Below the pieces are notes generated by a model. It had not been told where the DNA came from. It saw nothing but the letters and a program-made list of their open reading frames with translations, and made no database searches. Positions 16,266-23,792 of a stretch of 64,000 nt of DNA are shown one piece after another. Where the stretch lies: positions 28,076 through 92,075 of the forward strand of contig CAZVKN010000008.1 of assembly GCA_964627035.1 (NCBI GenBank). Reading direction: 5' to 3'. Positions within the stretch are counted from its first letter, which is position 1. Each line of letters starts with the position of its first letter. The position numbers and the translations under genes are program-made. Source of the stretch: CAZVKN01 sp964627035. Lineage in GTDB: Bacteria > Electryoneota > AABM5-125-24 > Hatepunaeales > Hatepunaeaceae.

Positions 16266-16725
16266 TATTGATCCCGTTGTTATGTGCCGTTTGTAGCTCC
16301 TGAACCAGATGCCGTAGTATGTCGTTAAATCTATCGTACACTTCCTCAGTCAGGATGCCTGAGATTTGGTCATTTACTGCCATTCCAAAGCGAATCGTTT
16401 CTACCGTCATCGCTCTCCCCGTCTCTGTCAGTTCAACGATCTGAACCCTTCGATCAACATCGTCCCGGTTTCGCATTATATAATCCTTCGCTGCAAGCAG
16501 ATCGAGTGCGCGGGTTATCGTCGCTCCGTCAAGCAAAGTTCGCCTTGCCAGACCGGTCTGTGACAGTTGATCCTCCTCTCCCAATGCCATTAGCACCGTC
16601 CAGGTAGTAGGTGTCAAACCAACCTCCTTCAACTGGTTCTCCAGAGTTAATCGGATCAATCTCGCTAACCCATTAACCCAAAATCCGATACTTTTGCTCA
16701 GCAGTTTATTTTCGTTAGCTTCCAT
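16255..16725 (-). CDS. MarR-family transcriptional regulator
   Basis: 156 residues. The winged helix is visible as LTPTTWTVLMALGEEDQLSQ, then LARRTLLDGATITRALDLLA and the wing RNRDDVDRRVQIVELTETGR. MarR proteins are usually ligand-released repressors of adjacent genes. It is placed between the two dehydratase subunit genes, an unusual position, 11 bases after leuC and overlapping leuD. The likely effector is a pathway intermediate, perhaps a CoA thioester or aromatic acid; that is inference. Confidence 0.92.
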   Translation of the reverse strand: MEANENKLLSKSIGFWVNGLARLIRLTLENQLKEVGLTPTTWTVLMALGEEDQLSQTGLARRTLLDGATITRALDLLAAKDYIMRNRDDVDRRVQIVELTETGRAMTVETIRFGMAVNDQISGILTEEVYDRFNDILRHLVQELQTAHNNGINSGR

Positions 16726-16736
16726 AATTCTACACC

Positions 16737-18035
16737 CTATAATTCCCTTGGGTCTGTAATTCGTCCGGTAAGTGCTGTCGCTGCAGCGACCTCAGGTCCG
16801 GCAAGGTACACCTTTGAATCGGGATGACCGTTGCGTCCGCGGAAGTTGCGATTTGTTGTGAACAACCCGATCTCTCCCTCAGCCAGCACTCCCATGTGAC
16901 CACCTATGCATACTCCACATGTTGAGGGCGTAATCACCGCTCCGGCTTCAAGGAACTGCTCAGCAAGTCCTTCAGTGACAAGCGATTTAGCAATTTGAGG
17001 TGTTGCCGGAGTCACTATCAACCGCATATCGGGATGAACCGGACGGTCACCCATGATTTTTGCTGCAGCCCGAAAATCTTCAATTCGACCGTTTGTACAC
17101 GACCCTATAACAACCTGATCTATATTAATTTCTTTACAATTCTTCGCTTTTTTGATATTTGAAGGCAGGAACGGCTCGGCGACCAGCGGTTCAACATCAT
17201 TCAGATCAATTTCCACAATCTGTTTGTAATTTGCATCCGGATCACTCTCGAGATAGACACCAATCTCACTTCCCCCCTTGCTCGGCAGGGGGGGACTAAG
17301 GGGGGGTCTCTTCTTACTAACCTTAGCCATAAATTCTCTTGTAACATCATCGGGTGCAATCAGTCCCGTCTTTGCACCAGCCTCAATTGCCATGTTGCAG
17401 ACCGTTATCCTGCCGTCAATGGACATGTTGCTGATCGCATCTCCGGTGAACTCGATTGCATGGTAGCGTGCACCGTCAACTCCGATTCGGTTGATGATGT
17501 ACATAATCAGATCTTTCGGACCGACAAGCTCCTGAAAATCACCGTTGATGATGACTTTGGTTGATTCAGGAACGCGGAACCACAGCTCACCGATTGCCCA
17601 TGCACACGCCATGTCAGTTGATCCGATCCCTGTTGAAAATGCTCCCAACGCTCCATACGTGCAGGTATGGCTGTCAGCACCGACCACCAGATCACCCGGT
17701 CTGACCAAGCCACTATCCGGCAGGATCGAGTGACATATACCGCTGCGACCTACTTCAAAGTAGTTAGTAATCCCCTGCTCTTTGCCAAAGTTACGCATGA
17801 TTTGTGACAGTTCTGCAGCTTTGACATCTTTAGCAGGCACAAAGTGGTCGTTGACGAGTGCTATTTTATTCGGGTCGAAGACTTTTTTCGCTTCCATACT
17901 GCGGAAGACTTCAATTGATAAAGCACATGTTACATCGGTGCCGAGTACCATATCCAATTCTGCCATTATCATATCACCAGGCTTGACGCTGTCACGTCCG
18001 GCGTGTCGTGCGAGGATTTTTTCTGCGAGGGTCAT
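16737..18035 (-). CDS. leuC: 3-isopropylmalate dehydratase-type large subunit with in-frame repeat
   Basis: 432 residues of the aconitase superfamily. Iron-sulfur ligands are in VIGSCTNGR and STCGVCIGGHMG; DSHTCTYGALG and GSTDMACAWA are also present. Expected to isomerise 2-isopropylmalate or a homologue with the small subunit 15759-16265. Around residues 243-257 the stretch RPPLSPPLPSKGGS interrupts the usual short link before ESDPDANY. It is encoded by a C-run/G-run palindrome (17271-17306), which looks like an interspersed repeat inserted without breaking the frame. The ATG at 18035 directly follows the stop codon of a hicA gene with no spacing. Confidence 0.88.
   Translation of the reverse strand: MTLAEKILARHAGRDSVKPGDMIMAELDMVLGTDVTCALSIEVFRSMEAKKVFDPNKIALVNDHFVPAKDVKAAELSQIMRNFGKEQGITNYFEVGRSGICHSILPDSGLVRPGDLVVGADSHTCTYGALGAFSTGIGSTDMACAWAIGELWFRVPESTKVIINGDFQELVGPKDLIMYIINRIGVDGARYHAIEFTGDAISNMSIDGRITVCNMAIEAGAKTGLIAPDDVTREFMAKVSKKRPPLSPPLPSKGGSEIGVYLESDPDANYKQIVEIDLNDVEPLVAEPFLPSNIKKAKNCKEINIDQVVIGSCTNGRIEDFRAAAKIMGDRPVHPDMRLIVTPATPQIAKSLVTEGLAEQFLEAGAVITPSTCGVCIGGHMGVLAEGEIGLFTTNRNFRGRNGHPDSKVYLAGPEVAAATALTGRITDPREL
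17271..17306. repeat. Palindromic repeat inside leuC-like coding sequence
   Basis: TCCCCCCTTG, a short loop, CAGGGGGGG, then ACTAAGGGGGGG. It forms a strong hairpin and is of the same kind as 981-1012. Translated on the minus strand it gives a Pro/Leu/Lys/Gly-rich insert in the dehydratase. Confidence 0.75.
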
Positions 18036-18218
18036 TTATATTTCCTGTTTTAGCATTTTCAAGATGTGTTTAGCGAGATTATTTGGTATTTCTGTATGTC
18101 TTGGAACGGGTTGAGAGACTTTTGTTACATGATTTGTGTACCAGTCATGTTTCTTCCCGTGACGAACGAATTCACCTCCAATCTTTTTAATTCGTTTGAG
18201 GAGTTCAGCACGTTTCAT
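18036..18218 (-). CDS. hicA: HicA-family toxin (module 1)
   Basis: 60 residues with the HicA double-stranded-RNA-binding-like pattern: KRIKKIGGEFVRHGKKHDWY, then PVPRHTEIPNNLAKHILKML. The His in the RHGKKH region corresponds to the usual catalytic histidine. HicA toxins cleave mRNA and are neutralised by HicB. It overlaps its HicB partner by 4 bases and its stop directly touches the leuC-like start. Confidence 0.88.
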   Translation of the reverse strand: MKRAELLKRIKKIGGEFVRHGKKHDWYTNHVTKVSQPVPRHTEIPNNLAKHILKMLKQEI

Positions 18219-18406
18219 TGTAGTACTAATTCCCCAATATGCCTGACATACGGAATTCGACCACCGGTCAGCTCTTCATAAATATCCTGCAGGTTGTCTT
18301 CAAGCTCTTCCATTGTCTCACCCATTGTTCTATAATCCGGATAATCCTCCAACCAACCGATGAGAACATTGTCATCTTCGTAATAGGTGTATTTTTTGGT
18401 TTGCAT
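18215..18406 (-). CDS. hicB: HicB-family antitoxin (module 1)
   Basis: 63 residues of the minimal HicB fold: YYEDDNVLIGWLEDYPDYRT then GETMEELEDNLQDIYEELTG. No separate DNA-binding tail is visible. It precedes hicA, the reverse of the classical hicAB order but common for this subtype, and overlaps it by ATGA. Confidence 0.85.
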   Translation of the reverse strand: MQTKKYTYYEDDNVLIGWLEDYPDYRTMGETMEELEDNLQDIYEELTGGRIPYVRHIGELVLQ

Positions 18407-18454
18407 GATTGCCTCGTTTATTTCGGAAATTGTAAGTTTCTCTTAGCAAAATAT

Positions 18455-18688
18455 TCAAGTCTTCTTTAACAGATTATTGTATTCTTCAACGGTAATTTCA
18501 ATTTCACGCAAGATTTCTCTGATCAGGGGTCTTGCTAAATCTCTGCTCTTATGATGAGGAACTGTAGTAGTTCTACTGTCCGGATGCTTGTAGAACACAT
18601 GGCTCCCTTTCTGCCGTTTTCTCGCAAAACCCAATTTGAACAGGATTTTCTCCATCTCACGAGAATTACATAGAGTCAGTCTACTCAA
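18455..18688 (-). CDS. hicA: HicA/YcfA-family toxin (module 2)
   Basis: 77 residues. The family core is clear: LFKLGFARKRQKGSHVFYKH followed by TTTVPHHKSRDLARPLIREI. The GSH histidine is the likely catalytic residue. It overlaps hicB of module 2 by 4 bases. Sequence is quite different from the HicA of module 1, so the two modules are not a recent duplication. Confidence 0.92.
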   Translation of the reverse strand: MSRLTLCNSREMEKILFKLGFARKRQKGSHVFYKHPDSRTTTVPHHKSRDLARPLIREILREIEITVEEYNNLLKKT

Positions 18689-18906
18689 ACTGCAACCTCG
18701 ATTTGCTGGAGTCCGATGAATTCCGGTAACTGAGCCTTATCTTCAGCATCCATCTCTTCAAGACACAACTCAATTACTTCTTTAAGGTTTATTTGCAACT
18801 CATCCAGGGTCGCTCCCTGTGTATGAGCACCTGGAATGCCTGGCACAATCCCGACATACAGACCTGTCTCAGAATCACGCTCAATCAATGTAGTAAATGT
18901 TCTCAT
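18685..18906 (-). CDS. hicB: HicB-family antitoxin (module 2)
   Basis: 73 residues with FTTLIERDSETGLYVGIVPG then IPGAHTQGATLDELQINLKE, the standard short HicB fold. It lies 35 bases downstream of the methyltransferase gene 18942-19706 and heads the second module. Confidence 0.92.
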   Translation of the reverse strand: MRTFTTLIERDSETGLYVGIVPGIPGAHTQGATLDELQINLKEVIELCLEEMDAEDKAQLPEFIGLQQIEVAV

Positions 18907-18941
18907 CTATATCTCCTTTTAGACATTTCAGTTTTCAAATG

Positions 18942-19706
18942 TCACCCGTTCCTCTTCCCCGTCGTCAGCAATATCCTGTCACGCAGTAACCACTCGTCAT
19001 CCGGTTCTTTGTACACATGATCGGCAAATCGCTTTAGTCCATTTTCAAAGGCTTCTTCTGAGATCATTGTCAGAACTGAGTTGCATTTCACTTTTACTCC
19101 GCTCAGCCTCTCGTATGCATCGAGATGCGTCTGTTGGTTGATCTCCTGCGATTTGATGTCACTAAATCCCGATTCTTCCAGCCATCCCTCCATCTGCTCA
19201 AGTGTCAACATCCTCGCTTCGTCAATCTCAATCGTCTCAGGGAAAAAGGTATGCTCAACATCATCACGTATCTGATCCATCGTGCAGTGCCGGATGAAGA
19301 TCGTACCGTTCGGTTTGAGCACACGCGCACACTGTTTCATCACATCCAGCGGTGAATCAACATGGTGGAACAGAAATGATATAAACACGATGTCAAAGCT
19401 GTCATCAGGGAGACTGAGCTTCGCTGCATCCTCGACGACCCATTCAACCAGTTGGTTCTTGTCTTTGGCATGAGCGACTTCGATCATCTCTGCAGACGAG
19501 TCAACTCCGGTCACCTCAAACCCCAGCCTCAGTGTCAACGGCAGTGCAAATCTCCCAGTCCCACAACCAAGATCGAGCAGTTTAGCTCCCTCAGTCGCAC
19601 CACTAACTTCAGTGAGCAGCTCAAACCACTGCTCGGCATGACGCTCCTTGAGCTGCCTCCCCCGATCATAAAACCTCGCTATGTTGCTGTAGTCGGCTTT
19701 GTGCAT
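18942..19706 (-). CDS. Class I SAM-dependent methyltransferase
   Basis: 254 residues with motif I KLLDLGCGTGRFALPL, motif II VTGVDSSAEMIEVA and a later FDIVFISFLFHHV. These are features of the UbiE/Methyltransf_11 type that methylates small molecules. Substrate unknown. It is the most upstream gene of the run leading into the hic modules and dehydratase genes. Confidence 0.88.
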   Translation of the reverse strand: MHKADYSNIARFYDRGRQLKERHAEQWFELLTEVSGATEGAKLLDLGCGTGRFALPLTLRLGFEVTGVDSSAEMIEVAHAKDKNQLVEWVVEDAAKLSLPDDSFDIVFISFLFHHVDSPLDVMKQCARVLKPNGTIFIRHCTMDQIRDDVEHTFFPETIEIDEARMLTLEQMEGWLEESGFSDIKSQEINQQTHLDAYERLSGVKVKCNSVLTMISEEAFENGLKRFADHVYKEPDDEWLLRDRILLTTGKRNG

Positions 19707-19729
19707 TTTAATTAATCTTTCCCATTCTT

Positions 19730-19765
19730 GGGTGGCACGGGCTACTTGTTGCCCGTGTTTCTTTA
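19730..19765. repeat. REP hairpin, left of RAYT
   Basis: GGGTGGCACGGGC, loop TACTTGTT, GCCCGTGTTTCTTTA. Its reverse complement matches 20385-20418 at about 30 of 32 positions, and the two differences are paired changes in the stem (C-G to T-A), so the hairpin is conserved. Confidence 0.9.
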
Positions 19766-19809
19766 CTTCAATATGTTTGCCAAGTCAGATCCTTGCCACT
19801 ATTTCTTTA

Positions 19810-20343
19810 CTACAGCATCTCAGGAATATCCATACGCAGCGGATCATCTTCATCCTTTATCCAAAATCTAGCACTTGACCATTTCCAATCGACCGGATTC
19901 TTAACCAAGCCCTTCCGAACCGGATTCATGTGGATATAATCTATTGCCTTTTTCAATGATTCAGCTTTATAGATATTCCTGTCATACCCACCTCCTGCTT
20001 GCCAGAATCTCCTCACATTCTTTCCACCTTCTTTAACAATTAACCTATCATGAAGCACTGAATTACTCTCCTGAAGTAATTTTAGTGCTTTGTAGCTATA
20101 CGTTTTCTTCAGCGACAATAGAATCTTACTTACGCTGTCATGATAAGCAGGCTTTAACAGCAGGTGCACATGGTTCGGCATCATTACAAATGCGTATAGC
20201 TCAAATCCTTTATTAGTTCTTTTATTCTCAAGGTGATTAGTAAACAAATTACACAGATCATCAGTTACAAACAGTCGGATTCTATTGTAACATGAAAATG
20301 TTAAGTATCTGGCTTGGCATGGGTTTTCAAATCTCTTGGTCAT
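19810..20343 (-). CDS. REP-associated tyrosine transposase (RAYT, Y1_Tnp)
   Basis: 177 residues. It has the HUH metal motif in VMMPNHVHLLLKP (HVH 58-60), the GGGYDRNIY segment with the probable catalytic tyrosine, YIHMNPVRKGLV and WKWSSARFW. RAYTs are domesticated single-copy IS200/IS605-like transposases that mobilise REP hairpins. It is bracketed by inverted copies of a hairpin repeat (19730-19765 and 20385-20418) that also exists as a doublet without a gene at 63756-63830. The protein is full length and all motifs are intact, so it is probably active. Confidence 0.93.
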   Translation of the reverse strand: MTKRFENPCQARYLTFSCYNRIRLFVTDDLCNLFTNHLENKRTNKGFELYAFVMMPNHVHLLLKPAYHDSVSKILLSLKKTYSYKALKLLQESNSVLHDRLIVKEGGKNVRRFWQAGGGYDRNIYKAESLKKAIDYIHMNPVRKGLVKNPVDWKWSSARFWIKDEDDPLRMDIPEML

Positions 20344-20384
20344 GTAATACTATACGTCCTCATTGGATTAAGCTTACTCAATAA

Positions 20385-20418
20385 TGAAACACGGGTAACA
20401 AGTAACCCGTGCCACCCG
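20385..20418. repeat. REP hairpin, right of RAYT
   Basis: GAAACACGGGT, loop AACAAGTA, ACCCGTGCCACCC. Inverted relative to 19730-19765, with compensatory base changes in the stem. Confidence 0.9.
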
Positions 20419-20435
20419 CCGCTAGAGAATTAACA

Positions 20436-20789
20436 TTATAATAAGCCAAGTTTTTCAAGACGTGACCTAATTGCGGATGTCTGTCTTTCAAGCCTTTTCG
20501 CAATCTCACGCCTTGGGACCTTTTGTTCAAACATATCCTTCAGCAGATTGTCTAATTCCGTTGTCCAAGGTTTATAGGCATTCCGTGGCAATCCTTGTTC
20601 TCTGTTTATCTCCTCACGAGAGCGTTTTGATTTAGTTGGAGGATTTTCCAATAGATTTATCGCATTGAACAGAGCTCGAATCACGGTTGGAGATCGATAT
20701 TGCCTATCTTTGACCATTACCTCTCCAGTATTAGGATCAATCCCCTCTGCCAAAAGTTTTAATGTTTTAATTACTTGATCTTTTTTCAT
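20436..20789 (-). CDS. Small protein with Myb/HTH-like C-terminus
   Basis: 117 residues. The C-terminal part, KPWTTELDNLLKDMFEQKVP then RREIAKRLERQTSAIRSRLE, is the pattern of a small helix-turn-helix or Myb-like DNA-binding domain often found in bacterial nucleases and helicases. The N-terminal part (DPNTGEVMVKD and RALFNAINLLE) resembles a short conserved family of unknown role. It lies directly beside the RAYT element. Confidence 0.7.
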   Translation of the reverse strand: MKKDQVIKTLKLLAEGIDPNTGEVMVKDRQYRSPTVIRALFNAINLLENPPTKSKRSREEINREQGLPRNAYKPWTTELDNLLKDMFEQKVPRREIAKRLERQTSAIRSRLEKLGLL

Positions 20790-20804
20790 TATCTATACCT
20801 TAAA

Positions 20805-20840
20805 GGAAACACGGATAATAAATACCAATGTCATCCGTCG
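20805..20840. repeat. Degenerate REP hairpin
   Basis: GAAACACGGAT, a longer loop, ATCCGT: a decayed copy of the RAYT-associated hairpin, in the same orientation as 20385-20418. Confidence 0.55.
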
Positions 20841-20846
20841 ATAGAA

Positions 20847-21227
20847 TTATTCATCGTTTAATCTTCGATTATAAAACCATAATACTATATTTAACCATTT
20901 GTCTTCTGCGAATCGTTTACCATAAAACATGCCTAAAAACGCATTATAAATACTGATCAAATAAACTATCAAAATTGCTGGAACAGCGTAAAGTATTGTA
21001 ATATTTGCACAACCACTCATCATTGATCCAGAAATAATATTTAATCCATCCCAATAAGAATAAATTTTAGAACTATTAAACCAAATTGCAAATATGAACA
21101 CAAACCAATTACATACCATCAACAGGTGAAAGTTTTGATCATTTGACAATGGTTCATATAGGAAGGTTGGCCATAATAATATGACATAAAGTGATAGTAA
21201 CACATACAGCCATGGACCTACTCGCAT
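20847..21227 (-). CDS. Hypothetical membrane protein
   Basis: 126 residues with four hydrophobic segments (about residues 7-24, 33-49, 66-92 and 95-105). Nothing resembling a known family was recognised. Codon use is AT-rich compared with neighbours, which may mean recent acquisition. Confidence 0.55.
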   Translation of the reverse strand: MRVGPWLYVLLSLYVILLWPTFLYEPLSNDQNFHLLMVCNWFVFIFAIWFNSSKIYSYWDGLNIISGSMMSGCANITILYAVPAILIVYLISIYNAFLGMFYGKRFAEDKWLNIVLWFYNRRLNDE

Positions 21228-21306
21228 CCTATTTTTGTAATCCTAAGATAAACTGCTGAATTTTATTCTTATTCATAAATTCTTCTTTGCTGTGATTAAT
21301 TTACCC

Positions 21307-21873
21307 TCAATACTCAAACTTCGCTTCCCAATCTCCCGCTCCACCTTCCAGCAACCCAAACATATGCCACAGTGAACAGAACAGATCACCCGGTCCGAAG
21401 TATGACCAGCCGATGCGATAGATCTTGCTATCCTCCTTGCGGAAGGTAGAAAAGCCGGGCATGATGTACTCCTCAGTCTGGAAACCGAGATCCCATGTGA
21501 ATCTGCTCTCTTTGGCTGACATCATCCTGAACTTCCAGTTGCGGCTGTCTGCAAACTTACGTTGTTCTTCGTAACTATCGGGTGACACCAACACAAATCC
21601 TGCTCGATCCTCAAAATGATGCACCAATCCGTTGAATCCATCCGCCCACAGAGTGCAGTACGGGCAGTTTTCCCCCATGTTATGTACAACGATCAGGTCA
21701 TCCTTGTCTCCAAACAGTTCGGAGAGCTTAACGGGATTGCCGTCACGGTCGGTCAGCGTGTAGTCCTTGATCTCCTCACGCGGAAGCTGCTTCTTCAGTT
21801 CAGCCAACTTACCCGCTTTCTCCATCAGCTCTTTTTCGAGCCCTTCTATTTCCTTGTATAGTTCTTCACTCAT
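21307..21873 (-). CDS. DUF899 thioredoxin-fold protein
   Basis: 188 residues. A coiled-coil N-terminus is followed by the DUF899 core: DYTLTDRDGNPVKLSELFG, VHNMGENCPYCTLWADGFNG and WSYFGPGDLFCSLWHMFGLL. The family has a thioredoxin-like fold with an NCPYC motif; the biochemical role is unknown. It starts 15 bases after the gene at 21889 and is the last gene of a four-gene run from 24782. Confidence 0.88.
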   Translation of the reverse strand: MSEELYKEIEGLEKELMEKAGKLAELKKQLPREEIKDYTLTDRDGNPVKLSELFGDKDDLIVVHNMGENCPYCTLWADGFNGLVHHFEDRAGFVLVSPDSYEEQRKFADSRNWKFRMMSAKESRFTWDLGFQTEEYIMPGFSTFRKEDSKIYRIGWSYFGPGDLFCSLWHMFGLLEGGAGDWEAKFEY

Positions 21874-21888
21874 TTTTTGTCCTATCGG

Positions 21889-22572
21889 TTAAATTAAATT
21901 CAGTGCTTTCTCCGCAAACCTCTTCTTGCGGATTCCGTACTTATCCTTCGGGTTTCTCTTCACGTACCGTTCCAGAACCGGAGCGACATACTCTATTTCT
22001 GTATGTGCTATGGAAATATCCATCTCGCTCAATGCCAGCAGTGTGTACCAAAACGGGAAACGCCTGTATTTGCCCTTTTCAGTGCGATACCGTTTCAGTT
22101 GCCCAATACCCGCTGTCAGTCTATTCTCCTGATCGTCCAGCCCTCCGGCAGCAATATGCCTCCACAACGACACCGAACAAGTCCCACAACAAAACATGCC
22201 AAATTCGTAAGCTCGCTCTTCATAGCTTAACTTAAGTCTTTTGATAAGCCATTCAGTCGCATTTCCAAGTGCAGTTTTTACTCCGGCATCATCCACATCG
22301 AGTACGACCAGAATTCGGCAAGCCTCCTCACCGAGGATATGTCCTGTCCCGGCACCCGAAGTCACCTTCTCGCTCGTGAACAGTCTGAATCCGTCACGGT
22401 AATCCCAATCGGTCGGAGCGAACATATTGCCGTATGATCCTTTCATACCCTGTCGCGATGCGATCCACATCGAAACGGCAAGACGATCATTGTAGGTTAT
22501 CTCATCACCGTTGAACAGTGCTTCATTCACAGCGTCAACCGTATCCGCCAGACTGTCTGTGTGTAGTAACAT
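21889..22572 (-). CDS. Conserved hypothetical, prenyltransferase-repeat-like
   Basis: 227 residues. The segments CCGTCSVSLWRHIAAGGLDD and FPFWYTLLALSEMD resemble the helical repeats of squalene-cyclase/prenyltransferase-like toroids, but no catalytic signature is visible. It begins one base after the AlkX-type glycosylase gene, so it probably works with it or is simply co-expressed. Function not assigned. Confidence 0.6.
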   Translation of the reverse strand: MLLHTDSLADTVDAVNEALFNGDEITYNDRLAVSMWIASRQGMKGSYGNMFAPTDWDYRDGFRLFTSEKVTSGAGTGHILGEEACRILVVLDVDDAGVKTALGNATEWLIKRLKLSYEERAYEFGMFCCGTCSVSLWRHIAAGGLDDQENRLTAGIGQLKRYRTEKGKYRRFPFWYTLLALSEMDISIAHTEIEYVAPVLERYVKRNPKDKYGIRKKRFAEKALNLI

Positions 22573-22573
22573 T

Positions 22574-23785
22574 TTACAGCATCCCCCTTAATTTGTCCCT
22601 AATTTTCGGGTTTAAAACTTGCTCAATCTTCATAGAGTCGCATCCATTAAAACTCGCAAAATTTTTCAGTTTTTGCACAAAAAATGGCAGAAAATGCTCA
22701 AAATCGTTAAATTTCGGCTCAAATTCGAGCTTTTTGATTATCAGACATTTCTTCTTTCTGTCCGCTTTCGCATCAAGCCTTCCGACGAATTGCTCACCCC
22801 ACATAATCGGCAACACAAAATATCCATGAACACGTTTGGCAGCGGGAACATAGCACTCAAGCGCATATTCAAACCCGAATAGCTGCTCTATCCTTTTTCG
22901 CTGTATTATCAGATTATCAAACGGTGACAGAATGTGAACCTCAGCCTTCGTCTTTCGCAGTTTGGTTAACTGCTCAAAACCATCTGAAAGAGCATACTGT
23001 TGCTTATCGTTACCACGAACTGAAACCAGAATCACCTCACCTGCTTCGATCAGATCCTTCAGCGATTTCTGCACAACCTTCTTCTGAACCGCGTTTATGT
23101 GGTTGATCATCTCTCGCTCCTGAGCAATTCCATACGCCTGCAATGCTCGTTTCACGAAAAACTGACCCAACTCATCATTATCGGGAAATCGCGTATCTAC
23201 ATTGTCAGGCAGAACCCGCTCAGTCAGGTCGTAAATCTTGTGGAAGTTGTGTCGTCGAGTAACCATCAATTCCCCCCGCCAGAACAGCATCTCCAGTGCA
23301 ACCTTCGTAGGTCGCCAATCCCACCAATTACCTGCCTTAGTTCCAACCGGTGCCTCAAAATCCTTTGACCCTAATGCGCCCTCATTGCGAATTCGCTCCA
23401 GCACAGGCTTCATCATGTGACCGTACTTTTCGAGGCGATCCTTCTCCCATTTGCTGTGCGGGTCTTCGTAACGCTTCATCTGCGGCAGATAGAAACGATA
23501 ATCACACATTGGCAGATACGACGCTGCATGACCCCAATACTCGAAAACACGCCTGTTTTCAGATAGCAATTCATGTAGCATCTGAGCATTGTAATTAGAT
23601 ATTCGCGTCCACAATGTGTGGTTGTGCGCCCGTTCGATTACTGAAATCGTGTCAATCTGGACGTAACCGAGGTGCTCAATGGTTTGGGCTATCCCCTCTT
23701 TGCCTTTCTTAAATTTGATTCGCTTGTCAAAGAGCTGACTGTTCAACGCAATCCGCCTAGCCTGCTTCAGAGAGATTACTTCCAA
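22574..23785 (-). CDS. YcaQ/AlkX-family DNA glycosylase (HTH_42)
   Basis: 403 residues of the YcaQ/AlkZ family of winged-helix DNA glycosylases. The segment LGYVQIDTISVIERAHNHTL contains the Gln-x-Asp pattern typical of the AlkX branch, which unhooks alkylated bases and interstrand crosslinks; the AlkZ branch has Gln-x-Gln. FEYWGHAASYLP and LSPFDNLIIQRKR are further family blocks. Start is TTG at 23785 with GAGG five bases upstream. The gene downstream begins after one base. Confidence 0.88.
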   Translation of the reverse strand: MEVISLKQARRIALNSQLFDKRIKFKKGKEGIAQTIEHLGYVQIDTISVIERAHNHTLWTRISNYNAQMLHELLSENRRVFEYWGHAASYLPMCDYRFYLPQMKRYEDPHSKWEKDRLEKYGHMMKPVLERIRNEGALGSKDFEAPVGTKAGNWWDWRPTKVALEMLFWRGELMVTRRHNFHKIYDLTERVLPDNVDTRFPDNDELGQFFVKRALQAYGIAQEREMINHINAVQKKVVQKSLKDLIEAGEVILVSVRGNDKQQYALSDGFEQLTKLRKTKAEVHILSPFDNLIIQRKRIEQLFGFEYALECYVPAAKRVHGYFVLPIMWGEQFVGRLDAKADRKKKCLIIKKLEFEPKFNDFEHFLPFFVQKLKNFASFNGCDSMKIEQVLNPKIRDKLRGML

Positions 23786-23792
23786 CAGAACC

